64,000 nt of DNA from Bombardia bombarda (lineage: Eukaryota; Ascomycota; Sordariomycetes; Sordariales; Lasiosphaeriaceae). The DNA lies in NCBI GenBank assembly GCA_030512295.1, contig JAULSR010000001.1, positions 9,881,001-9,945,000 on the forward strand. Direction: 5' to 3'. The translations under genes and the position numbers were made by a program. The notes beneath the pieces were generated by a model, which was not told where the DNA came from, made no database searches, and worked only from the letters and a program-made list of their open reading frames with translations. Shown one piece after another: positions 54,356 through 64,000 of the stretch (position 1 is its first letter; each line of letters begins with the position of its first letter).

Positions 54356-55309
54356 GGTGGAGACCAGTCGGTAGGTTATATGCTGTTGGTAGCGGGAGCT
54401 TATATCGAGCTCACGATTCGCTGTAGTTTAGAAGCCTACCGGTAGGACGAGGTCGAGGTAAATTTTAAAAGACGTAACCGTAGGATCATGAGTAAGTCAC
54501 ATAAAGGTAGTGCAGACAAAGCAAAGCACCGGATTGAGGATCGAATGTTGGTTAAAAAAAGGGAGCAATCTATTGAGACAAAAGTATAACAAAAGCCCAG
54601 TGAGATTCCGGTGTTGTTAAATATTCCGAGTATTTCAGCTGGGGAAAAGAACGTTGGCTCGCCGGTGAGTCGAAAGATTAGAGTCATAGACTTGGGTCCC
54701 GGGTGAGTAACACCAGGATTCAGGTAGGCGGTGGTTCGTGGTAAACTACCTTACGGGCCTTGCCGCTATGTGATAGCTCTGAACCACGGGGTGCGTGGGA
54801 CGTTATCGATAATGGATTGGGGCCTTCCATTGGTGCCGACATCATCCTATGCCCCACTACCCCAGGCGAACAAAGAGTCAATCACCGAGCCACCCAAGCA
54901 AGCAATCGCTGCTCAGATGTCATAATTTGCACACCCCACGCCCTTGGAGCTTGAGGAGGCTCTTCCGGGTTGGTCAGGCGTTTCGGGTCATGTCATCAGG
55001 CTGAACACACGTGTTTCCATTCCCAGACTTCTACTTTCTTCTGTCCATAGTGCTCCTTCATGGTCAACCAATTGTTCAACATCATCACCCAGCAAGCCAA
55101 CATGACAAAGGACAAACACGCAAGCTGATGTCAAAATTCGTCCAAATCGCATTACACATCAAACGATCCCTAAATAATATACCCGGCTATCTCTCCCCCA
55201 TCACATTGAGCTCTATTCTATTTTTCTCCCTTGATGGCTCAAAGGGGTCCTTGAATCACGTTGTCTCTTTCTCTATCCCAGCCGGCCTTGCTCCCAATGT
55301 TCATCAGAT

Positions 55310-55340
<31 letters not shown>

Positions 55341-55611
55341 CTCTCCTCCAGGTTTTATACCTTAGCTGACTCATAACAATAACCCCAAAACACCATCCGT
55401 CCCACCCCCATAAAATGAGACAGGTGGGACGAGTAAACCGACCAATATTAGAAATGAAAACCCAGGCAGTATATCGGTGTATGCCATGCCATGCAATGCA
55501 ACAAAAAACCAGATGCAGAGATGAAGTTCCGCCCGCCATGCCATGCAGCCAGCCATCCCCAACTCCAAAAATGAAATAACCTCAAGATCCCACAATATCT
55601 GTCGAATTCCA
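54356..55611. other. intergenic, no gene recognised
   Basis: This region lies between the start of the GTPase gene and the stop of the ZIP gene, both on the minus strand. It contains an AC microsatellite but no recognisable gene. Confidence 0.5.
55317..55340. repeat. (AC)n microsatellite
   Basis: About twelve uninterrupted AC units lie in the 3' flank of the ZIP transporter gene. Confidence 0.85.
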
Positions 55612-56853
55612 TCAAGCCCATTTCGCTAGCACACTCATCAATGCAACTCCCAACGCCACACAACCATAGGCACACAGCTGCGTCTTGAGTCCCTTGTTAC
55701 GCATGTCGGGATTAAACATGAACTCGTGCGCCAGCAGCTCCACGAGCCCCGTATACATCAGTATACCCCCGCTGATGGCGTCAAACACGCCATTCACAAT
55801 CTTGCTCGTGGCCGCCTCGAGCGCCAGCGACTTGTTCGCAATCAGCCCCATCCCGATGGCAAACGGCGTGCTGATGGCGTAGAGCCCGGCAAGGAAGTAT
55901 GGCGTCCACCTGCGGCCGTCCGCCGGCCAAGTTGCTGTGCCCAGCCGCGCGCCCAGCCCGAGCCCCTCAAACGTCTGGTGGAAGACCAGCACGATGAAGA
56001 GAATGATGAAGTTGTCGGTGACGGCAAGTGTCAGCCCGATGAAGATGGAGTGAAAGATGACGCCAAACTCCAGGATGAACAGCGAAGTCATCTGCGCGGC
56101 ATAGTTGGCGTGCTCGTCCCCCTCGGTGTGGCTCAGCTGATGGGCCATGTGATTCGGCCCCCCTAGCGTGTGATCGATACTGTTCCTTACAGCGAGCAGC
56201 TCATGCCCGCCCATAATCGTCTCGTGAGCAGCCGGCCCGGTGTTCCCCGTCGTCCCCTGGGAGGACGACTTGATCGAATCGTTCGACGAGTATTCGATGT
56301 CGTCTTGTGGCCGGGGATGCGGGCGGCGCGGGTGCGCGTGCTGTGCACTGGCGTCGTTTCCGTTTTCTTCGTCCTTCTCGTCCTGATGACCATGGCTATG
56401 ACCGTGGCCATGGCCGTGGCTATCACCGCCAGAGCCGAAGCCAAAGTCGAATCGCGAGACGACAATCTCGAGCAGAAACATGGTCATAACCGTCATCAGC
56501 CCAATAGCCATGGCCCAGTCATAGTCGCCCAGCTTGTCTTCGAGACACTCGTCGCGCAGGTTGTCCGAGGCAGGAGAAAGCAAATGCATCCACGCCGTCG
56601 CGAGAATCACGCCCGAGCCGAAATACTTGGCCACAAAGAAAAAGTTCTCGTGGGTGTGTACTTTTGCCGAACGCGCTAGAAACACGGGCACGATCGCGCC
56701 TAGGCCTGAACCGACTAGTATGACGAATATCGAAGCTATCCGCAGCTCCCAGTGGTTGCCGCTGGTCGTCGAGGTCTCACAACCCGGCGCGACGAGCTCG
56801 TGAATCTGAGCATCTCGGCCAGCCAATAATGTTTGGTGATATCGCCGGTGCAT
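55612..56853 (-). CDS. ZIP-family zinc transporter (Zrt-like)
   Basis: This intronless gene encodes 413 residues. Eight membrane helices are visible, including IASIFVILVGSGLGAIVPVFL and FFFVAKYFGSGVILATAWMHLL. The metal-transport helices IV and V read EFGVIFHSIFIGLTLAV and VFHQTFEGLGLGARLG, with the conserved His/Glu pairs of ZIP permeases. The loop between helices III and IV is unusually long (about 130 residues) and carries a HGHGHGHSHGH cluster likely to bind zinc, followed by a His/Pro/Arg stretch and a Ser-rich segment that may be phosphorylated. The family imports Zn2+ (and in some cases Fe2+) across the plasma membrane. The fungal Zrt1/ZrfA branch is the best match in layout. Confidence 0.93.
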   Translation of the reverse strand: MHRRYHQTLLAGRDAQIHELVAPGCETSTTSGNHWELRIASIFVILVGSGLGAIVPVFLARSAKVHTHENFFFVAKYFGSGVILATAWMHLLSPASDNLRDECLEDKLGDYDWAMAIGLMTVMTMFLLEIVVSRFDFGFGSGGDSHGHGHGHSHGHQDEKDEENGNDASAQHAHPRRPHPRPQDDIEYSSNDSIKSSSQGTTGNTGPAAHETIMGGHELLAVRNSIDHTLGGPNHMAHQLSHTEGDEHANYAAQMTSLFILEFGVIFHSIFIGLTLAVTDNFIILFIVLVFHQTFEGLGLGARLGTATWPADGRRWTPYFLAGLYAISTPFAIGMGLIANKSLALEAATSKIVNGVFDAISGGILMYTGLVELLAHEFMFNPDMRNKGLKTQLCAYGCVALGVALMSVLAKWA

Positions 56854-58972
56854 TGTGAACTTTGTGCTGGTGGCTTCTCGCCTTACCCTTCTTCTACCTC
56901 TTCGTTCTCTTCTCTCGGCTACAAAGTCTGCCGAGCTTGGCCGACGCCAAGGCCGGAAAAGGAGTCAGGACTTGAAGCCGTTCTAGGATGTTTAGTACTT
57001 TCTTTCGTGGCACATATCTGGCTCCACAAATGGCGCAATCGTCGGACGCACTGGCGGTTCGGACGATTCGATCGGGTTGCCGGACGGAGAGTTGAAGTTG
57101 TCCCGCCGCAGAAATCCGACGCGTGTCCGTCTGCGTGAAACACAAAGATTGAAAACTGGTGTTGTGATTTTTCCCCCCAGAGGAACAGGTAATAAATCGA
57201 CAATTGTCGGTGGAGCGCACACAACTAAATCCTGGTTTTTCGGCTGAAGTCGTCGTGGAGGAACAGTGTCTTTTGCAGCCAAGCCGGTTATCCGCGTTTT
57301 GTCGTCGATCGTCAAGTAGAGGATGGTTGGAACTTGGCACCAAGTTGCGCGTGCGCACACCTTCCAGGTTTGGCAGGAAGGACGGGATGGTTGCGGTAGT
57401 AGTGATTTTGCAAAGCCGACGATGTCAAAACAACGACCAGACAACGAACGACAAAGGACAAGCTTAACAGTCGTCTATATTTCAACGACCGCCAGCAAGG
57501 TCACTCGAGGCGCAGCAGTAAAAGACGGGTAAAAATGAAGAAGCGAGTCAGGTGGGATTTCGAGACAAGCCCAGCTTTGGCAGGGAGGGGGGAGTCAGTG
57601 CCCACCGAGGATGTGGGCTAGGTTTTGTAGGCAAAATTCTAGCTGGGCACCTTGATGGCCCATCTCTCAAAGCTGCCGGGGGGGTAGCTCAGAAACCACG
57701 TGGGGGCAGACGCGGCGGAGGAGTGAGAAGTGAGACATGATTTCGCAGCACAAAACCAAAATGGTGATGATTGACCACGGTTGCGCGCATTTGTGTCTCT
57801 TCTATTGAATATTCATGGTGATTGTGCGGGATCATCGGGTCGCCTCTACTTTTTTTCTTTGCAGCCACTCGCCATCCTCCTGGTTCATGATACCGTCCTG
57901 GGCTACTTGTCCGGAAGATTCACTTAGACACAACATTACACAGCAGCGTCACGAGTACGACGTAGTCTATGCCGAGGACATAAGGTTGGCTGCTTCGTGC
58001 AAGGCATCAGGGCGGCCAAAAGGATGCCATACCAGCTGAAGGAGGACGAATAGACCGGTATCCGTGTGTGGATGAGGGGATGAGCGCCTCGCCAGGCTTG
58101 ACAAGGCGGAGTGGTGAGGTGGATGGGTGGTCGAAACCGTCAGCACAAGGAAAGCTGCATTCTCTCGTCTCTCGTCCCAGGCTCCCAGCGGCGCTGTTGG
58201 CCCAGAGTTTTGGCCGTCATTGGGCGGACAGCATCCTTGGTCGTGATTGGCTCACCGGCACTAAAGGCTGGAGCCCGTCCCCTGCAGACCCTTGCAAAGT
58301 TTGAAAGCCCTTATCATGCGGGCCATCAAGGTCCTCAGTGCTCGGTCTCAAAAAACCACGCTCGATCCGTCATGCCCCGCCTACCGAGACCGGGGCATCC
58401 CACCCACACTCATCATCGTTCTCGAGACCTGCCACTTTGACCTTAGCAGCATCGCAATCCCAGGTATTTGAGTTGTCTCTGGATATGTATCCTAAATAGC
58501 GCAGTCGCTGCTGACTTCTTCATCTATCAAACCAATTATTCTTAACGCGACGTTTATATGACTGTTTTGCCCGGCTTCACATGCCATGTGCCACAATATG
58601 CATGATGACTTGAGAGCTGAGCTTGTCGGCAGGTACTTTGTATGCAAGGGGCAAATGACTCTTGCGCCCGCCACGGTCACAGGTGCCATGGTGCCATAAT
58701 GCCATGCTGCTAAGCACTTGAGACCAACCGAGCACCTGTGCCCATGCCCGTATCTTCAGGCCTTGAAAAAAAGATTGGAGAACCCCAAAGGATCGTCTCC
58801 CGTATCTCAGCCAGCCATCGGCGGCAAGGGGTGCGGATACGGCGGATATTGCGGCCCGCGATCTCCATTGCTGGTGGCTAGCTGAAGCGTCAACCTGGGT
58901 CAAGGGCCGCGACAATATTTTGTAAATCCGCAACTCTTCTTCCTATTTCAGCGACAGCAGGCTGCAGCGCGC
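56854..58972. other. 2.1 kb gene-free region
   Basis: Both frames and splice signals were scanned by eye, and nothing protein-like was found. The first part is the ZIP promoter side. The region just after 58900 is the 3' end of MDM10. Confidence 0.45.
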
Positions 58973-60459
58973 TCAGGAAGAGTACTGGATTTCAAGCCCG
59001 AGGCTGCGGAACGGCTCCCCCAGCTTATGCAGGTCCACCCCGGTGCCAAGACTGAAAATGAGCGACTTGATACGACCCTCCCAGAGCAGACCAATCCTAA
59101 GATTATGGTCTAATCGAGCCTTCAAGACACCCAGATATTCCTCCTTCGTTGCGACAGCCTCCCCAGCCATGCCTGCCACCGCCCCTGGTTTGGTGATAGT
59201 GCCGACAGGATTGGGCTTCTCAGGCTCGGGCTCGTCGTCCAGTCGCCATTCCATCTTTGCCTGGAAACTCCTCTCTTTAATCTTGGGCCGCTGGGCCACG
59301 GGCTCGGATTCTACGGCAGTAGGGCTGGCGCCCAGCAGAAACCCGGCTGGCTTCCGGTTGCTCCACAGCTCCATGCCCACAGCCCACTCACTCTCGTAGC
59401 TGTATACGTTGAACTCCATCCTTGTCGCCAACGAGCAATACTGCTTAGCCAGCACGGAATATGTAGCGTTAATATTGCCCATGAGAGGGTTCACCGTCAG
59501 CGTCGCCGTCAGCGGGGTTCCCCGATGCGCTGGCAGGGTCGCGAAGCGCATTCCTAGGGACATGCCTCCCGATTTGTTCAATGTGCCGTAATAAAGCTCC
59601 CCGCCAGCGCTGAAACGACCGTAGATGCGGTCCTTCTCCACGCTGTTCTCGGTCGTCAAACCGCCAGCAGCTGACGGGGTCGGCGCCGGGGACGAAGCAT
59701 CACCGCCAAAGTTGTAGAGCCCACGAACGCCGAGGAGTCCGCCGTCGGTCGAAGCCAGGCCTTCAACGCCATATTTCCCCTTGTCGTACTGCACCAAGCC
59801 CAGCATGGTGCCCCCATTCCGCAACGACTGTTCGCTGACAGCTGACAGGTGGACCTGCAGCGCCGAGCTGAAGCGCTTGATGGTCAGGCCCTCGAGGAGT
59901 GACTGCGGGAGGTAGAGCCGTCCGTAGAGGAGCGAGCTTCTGTCCCTATCCAGCACCCCTAGGGCAGTGGTGCTTGGGTATTTATTCACGCCGGCCGCGA
60001 CGGGCGGCGATGCCGAGTCCAACGGCGCATCCGTGGCCACCGACCATGGCTTGCCCCGCGAGCCGAGGTCGTGGAGTTTGCGATATGATCGCAGCAGCGC
60101 CGGCAGTGTTATGCGATCGGACTGTGCGGCGACATTATAAAGAGGGGTAGAGGTGTACAGATATGAGATGGAACCATCGACGATGTCGATGCTGCCAAGT
60201 GTGTAGCTGGTCGCAAAGTGTGGCGTCGCGAGGGAAGAGAGCGTAAGCTTAAGGCCTCGGGGGAGTTGAAAGTCGATTAATTCTGTATAGTTATTTACTT
60301 GTTAGCATTCTTGCGACTGTGCGACGAGGCAACCGAGGGAGGAGGGGGAGAAGAAGACGCACCCCTCGCCGTTACGTCGAGTTGCCTATATGTGTTGTCC
60401 TCGTTCCATCCTGTTGCGCCGTTGAAGGCATTAAGGATGTGATGCATAAACTCGCGCAT
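58973..60459 (-). CDS. MDM10: mitochondrial distribution and morphology protein 10
   Basis: Two exons, 60459-60363 and 60282-58973, give 468 residues. The first exon encodes the hallmark start REFMHHILNAFNGATGWNED. The join restores ARG-ELIDFQLPRGLKLTLSS, and the next block is TPHFATSYTLGSIDIVDGSI. The protein is a 19-strand outer-membrane beta-barrel of the porin-like Mdm10 family. It anchors the ERMES ER-mitochondria tether (with Mmm1, Mdm12 and Mdm34) and also works with the SAM complex in barrel assembly. The C-terminal strand GLEIQYSS ends with the beta-signal-like pattern. Gly/Ala/Pro-rich loop insertions explain the slightly long size. Confidence 0.93.
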
Positions 60460-61060
60460 TATGCTTGCTTGTCTCTTGCGTGCCGCAAGATTGGCGTGTC
60501 GTGTCACCGGCGATGGGTCATTGGCGGGTATTATGTATTAAGTAGTGTTGATACTATCGAAGGGCGAAAGGCGAATGCTGTGCATAACGTATGGCAATGA
60601 TCAATCCTGATGGGGAAGCCAAACAGGTTCTGGACTACAGAAGTCTAGGGGCGGGCTTGCCTGAGTTCAAAGGTGGGGCTTTGGATGGCACTGGCCAATG
60701 AGTGGCCACACCAGCTCCCGCTCAGGCCCGCGCAGTCCCCCTCTGAACTGCAGTGAGGAGCTGGAGTAAATCCATCAACTCTCATCATTCATCGCTGAAA
60801 TACGAATACCCAATAAACTCTGCTCAAAACATATTCCAGGTTACACCACAGGATAATGATATTTGATCAAAGAACCCATTGTCCTACTTGAAGTCGCATG
60901 TCCCAAACCGGCCCTGATCGGACGGGATCAGAACCTCGATGATTTACAGAAGCAGGCCGCCCATTTGCCCTGCTGAACGATAGCATTCATACGCCATTCC
61001 ATCTCCCAAGATTCACAAAAACCACACTGACATGACATCCACCACCCCTTCCGCGTGCAC
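60460..61060. other. intergenic, no gene recognised
   Basis: This region lies between MDM10 and the scytalone dehydratase gene, both minus strand. Nothing coding is seen. Confidence 0.5.
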
Positions 61061-61718
61061 CTACTTGCTGTCGGTGCCGAAGCTATCACGCCCACTTTCA
61101 AAGACCTGATCGAAGTTGTACTCTGTCCACCGAATGTCCGGGTTCAAGCCAGCAAACTTCCACACGCCATCGACCTTCTTGTAGTAGTGGGTGTTGTGGC
61201 TGTGGGCGTGGCCCTTGACCTTGACCTCCTTCATGCTGGAGTCGGTATAGACCTGATGCGGCACCCGCAGCTGGTGGTAGCCGGTGATCTCGGTGTCCGA
61301 CACCTTCTCCCACTTGCTGGCGCCACCGATGAAGTGCTGCGTGCGCAACAGCGGGCTGCCCAGCACCGACGGGTCCGAGACCATGGTGATGAACTCGTCC
61401 GCCGGCATGCTCTCCCACAGCTTGTTCAGGAACGACCGGTAGTCAATCTTTCCATCCAGTTAATTGGCGGGTCCGAATTAATGGGTTCAGAGCGACATAA
61501 AGCACGTACCCGCAGTGTGGGCGCAATGCACTTCTTCAACCGCTCCCAGTCCTTGGAATCATAGCTGTCAGCCCACTCAAAGGCTGCCTCCGTGACACCG
61601 AGGTACTCTGCCATGCCACCAGTCAGTATTTTGAGCGAGCTACCGTCAACCACAAAGCGCTTGGACATGGGACAAACAAACCCTCAAAGGTGATTTGCTG
61701 CTTCTTCTGGGCGGCCAT
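61061..61718 (-). CDS. scytalone dehydratase
   Basis: Three exons, 61718-61682, 61607-61510 and 61447-61061, give 173 residues, matching the Magnaporthe enzyme length. Exon 1 encodes only AAQKKQQITFE; the join gives EEYLGVTEAAFEWADSYDSK. The NTF2-like cone fold carries the known active-site positions: Tyr/Asp in EWADSYD, Tyr in DYRSFL, His in RTQHFIGG and His in KGHAHSHNTHYYKK. KFAGLNPDIRWTEY is a strong family signature. The enzyme dehydrates scytalone and vermelone in the DHN-melanin pathway and is the target of carpropamid-type inhibitors. The other melanin genes are not in this window. GT-AG boundaries are used throughout (first donor GTTTGT). Confidence 0.94.
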
Positions 61719-62523
61719 GATGAAGGTCTTGTCGGGCGATGAAAGTGGTGAGTGATGCTGATAGACTTGTCAAAGGCTCAGATGTTGATCCACCTCCTTG
61801 ATCTGATCCCTCACGCGGACATGATGCAGTACTTATCTACGCCGCGATTTCCTCGCAAACACAGCCTCACGGACAGCCGCCGGACCGCCAGAAACCCGGC
61901 TGCTGAACCGTCAAGCAGTCCGGATGGCCGTGCTTGGCTCCCCCATGCCCGGAGTCCGGAGATTCGTGGGGATGTGCGGGCGAAACGCCGCCACCACGGT
62001 ATGGCATGTTCACTAGTTGGTCCTTGTGCATGACAGAACAACGAGCTAGAAAGCCGACGACACCGACGCCGACCAATCTATTTGGATGCCGCTTCTAGAC
62101 CACGCCGCTGTCGTGCTCCGCGGTTTCAGCCCTCAAAGACCGACAGCCTGCCGACGGTTGAAGACGCTTGCGTGTTACCTGACAGGCACGGGTCCTTTTC
62201 CAACAGCCTACTTGACAAGATGCATATTACAGGGAAAAGCATCGGGTCATGTAGCACAACGACGAACCCCTCAAACACACCCTACCCATACATTTACAGA
62301 GACTTGCAATGGGCCGGTCTGGACCGTCTCCGGTCCCAATCGGCACGATCCGAACCCGTTCCCCAGCCCAGGGGAGCTTATTTCTAGCTCTGTCTCCTCA
62401 TCTATTCTTACACAATCGGTCTACATCCGTCTGAGTAGTTACACCGTCCTTGTCGTGCATCTTGTTATGTTCTTACAATATCCACGCCATGTGAAACCCC
62501 CGGTCCAAACAAAAGACTCTCTC
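61719..62523. other. intergenic, no gene recognised
   Basis: This region holds the promoter of the scytalone dehydratase gene and the 3' flank of the DUF2293 gene. Overlapping open frames on the plus strand have no motif. Confidence 0.5.
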
Positions 62524-63666
62524 TCAAAGACTCCAGTCACTATCACTGCTATTGTCTTCATCCTTAGTAAAGACAGGAGCGTCGCTGTCGTCGCTGATCT
62601 TGATAGTGTCCCTCTCATCCTCTGAGAGCTCATATGCCCTTCTGGTCGAGCGACGGGGGCCCTCGCGAAGAGCAGGAGAAACACTGCCGAAACCGTTCGT
62701 GATGTCGTCCAACTCCCGTGCCAGCTCAACTCTCTCTCTGGACCTAGACATTATAGGTGTCGCACGACGGGCAGGAATTGGCGGCGCAATGTCCTTATCA
62801 GAGTCGTCTGAGATCTCAATGATGCCCTCGTGTAGCAGCCCTGGGTGCTCCCTCGACATTCGGCGGGTGATGCGGCTCGTTGGTTTGGTGAACTTTTCGG
62901 GCGATGCTGATTTGCATATCGATTTTGACCTTGCTTTGTCTCTCCTGGCTCTGCCCTCTCTTGCTCTAGCCCTTCTTGTTGGTAACAGTTCGGGCTTTAA
63001 GCTGGGCGACGCCTTGGATGACACCTCTGCTGCTTCCCTGCTCGCCGACCTACTTGCCGACCTCGTCATCGCTCTTGTCTTCTGCTTGCTACCATCTTTG
63101 GCCGTCGCTACCTTGGCTGATCGCCCGCCCCACTCCTTCGCAGTCTCGTTCAGCTTATCCCAGATCTTTCCCCTCGCAGCCTGCTTGCCCATCCCAGCCT
63201 TAAGCAACTGATCATAGTCGGTATGAACATGCCTAATATGCGCCCGCACCGCCAGATGGACCCGTTCGTCCAGATCCACCGTGCCTGCGCGGCCCACGCG
63301 GCGACTGTGCTTCTTGACCGCATGACTGACGATCTTTGGGATTGCCGCCTTGGGAATCTTTGGGAACAGCTTCACTATGGTGTTCTCAAAGCTGCCCTCA
63401 ATAGCGGCATCCCGCTTTTGAACGGCATCGGCGCGCTTGCTGGCTGTGGCCTGGTGGTCGGCCAAGACGGCATCGTAGATCGACGTCGGACAGCGCAGGC
63501 CAAGCGGCTTGTGGTCTTTGCTAACGACCACGTAGAGCGGCTGGTCGGCCTCGTGTGTCCTTTTGCGGCAGTTCTTGGTGATGTAGACGTCGCCTTTGGG
63601 GACGAACTGGTAGCCTGGCGGCATGGCGCTGAAGAAGCGGACCTCGGGCTCGTGGGGGGTTGACAT
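62524..63666 (-). CDS. DUF2293-domain protein with Arg/Ser-rich tail
   Basis: This intronless gene encodes 380 residues; the ATG at 63666 is used because upstream in-frame codons lack an ATG. The first 95 residues include GYQFVPKGDVYITKNCRK. The DUF2293 domain (about residues 98-190) reads KLFPKIPKAAIPKIVSHAVK, ERVHLAVRAHIRHVHTDYDQ and ARGKIWDKLNETAKEWGG. The C-terminal half is basic, Arg/Ser/Ala-rich and likely disordered. It ends with two acidic-flanked hydrophobic patches (GIIEISDDSDKD and TIKISDDSDAP) and a Ser/Asp tail. The function of DUF2293 is unknown. The tail suggests a nuclear protein with SUMO contacts, which is inference. Confidence 0.85.
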   Translation of the reverse strand: MSTPHEPEVRFFSAMPPGYQFVPKGDVYITKNCRKRTHEADQPLYVVVSKDHKPLGLRCPTSIYDAVLADHQATASKRADAVQKRDAAIEGSFENTIVKLFPKIPKAAIPKIVSHAVKKHSRRVGRAGTVDLDERVHLAVRAHIRHVHTDYDQLLKAGMGKQAARGKIWDKLNETAKEWGGRSAKVATAKDGSKQKTRAMTRSASRSASREAAEVSSKASPSLKPELLPTRRARAREGRARRDKARSKSICKSASPEKFTKPTSRITRRMSREHPGLLHEGIIEISDDSDKDIAPPIPARRATPIMSRSRERVELARELDDITNGFGSVSPALREGPRRSTRRAYELSEDERDTIKISDDSDAPVFTKDEDNSSDSDWSL

Positions 63667-64000
63667 GGTGAGTTGGGTAGAGGGCACACACGCGGGGTTG
63701 TCCCTTGCGCTATCCCGTAGTTGGAAGTAATGCGCAGCTTGCGTGACCTGAGATGAAGAAATGGCGATGAAAATCGGCGGCGGGCGGGTGTCGTCAACAT
63801 AAGTACATGCAAGCTTGTGGCTTCCTCTTTCTACGTGTCTCTTCGTCTTGTTTCATCGTCCCATGGTGGCTTTTAAGACAAAGGGGTCGCAACAAGCTGC
63901 TAGTGGATGGCCGTCCTTTGTGCACTTCCTTTTCCTGACAAGGTTACCTTAAGCCAAGAAATGCATTAGGTACATTTGTAAAGTTTGAAAAAAGAACTTA
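63667..64000. other. promoter side of the DUF2293 gene
   Basis: No gene is seen. The window ends in AT-rich sequence. Confidence 0.5.

Overview
The window reads as nuclear DNA of a filamentous ascomycete (Pezizomycotina, most likely a Sordariomycete). Genes carry short introns of about 50-100 nt with consensus donors and acceptors, intergenic spacers are 0.3-5 kb, and both strands are used. The gene set includes fungus-specific families: an AA7 oligosaccharide oxidase, scytalone dehydratase, the ERMES subunit Mdm10, and DUF6923 and DUF2293 proteins. No species name is claimed.

Positions 1-44 kb look accessory. They hold a decayed cytochrome P450 (655-2629), a secreted Ser/Thr-rich DUF6923-like protein (4534-5862), a 1241-residue fungal protein of unknown function (7024-11003), a CorA-like metal transporter (11992-14105), a salicylaldehyde-dehydrogenase-like ALDH (14668-16281), a secreted PhiA/IgE-binding-like protein with a CBM52-like start (17361-18173), a quinone-oxidoreductase-like MDR enzyme (18880-20132), a 4.9 kb gene-free block with short repeats, an AA7 oxidase (25020-26592), a secreted nucleoside hydrolase (26914-28153), FAD synthetase (28739-29893) and a possible gasdermin-like protein (30903-31760). 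After another 3 kb gene-free block comes a compact group: O-methyltransferase, TauD-type dioxygenase, MFS transporter, flavin monooxygenase and an EthD-domain pseudogene (34760-43901). In this group the dioxygenase and the transporter are divergent and resemble the known yeast pair for sulfonate uptake and cleavage.

Positions 44-64 kb look like conserved housekeeping DNA. They hold tRNA-Leu(CAG), a DUF7719-like membrane protein, the GPI de-N-acetylase PIG-L/Gpi12, a mitochondrial ATPase-expression-like protein with an apparent 1-nt frameshift, LSm3, a GTPBP1/2-type GTPase, a ZIP zinc transporter, MDM10, scytalone dehydratase and a DUF2293 protein.

Exon structures were built by hand from splice signals, reading-frame continuity and remembered family conservation. 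About 28 introns are proposed; three use GC-AG boundaries, and two have lengths divisible by three with no in-frame stop. No database search was possible, so family names rest on recognised motifs.
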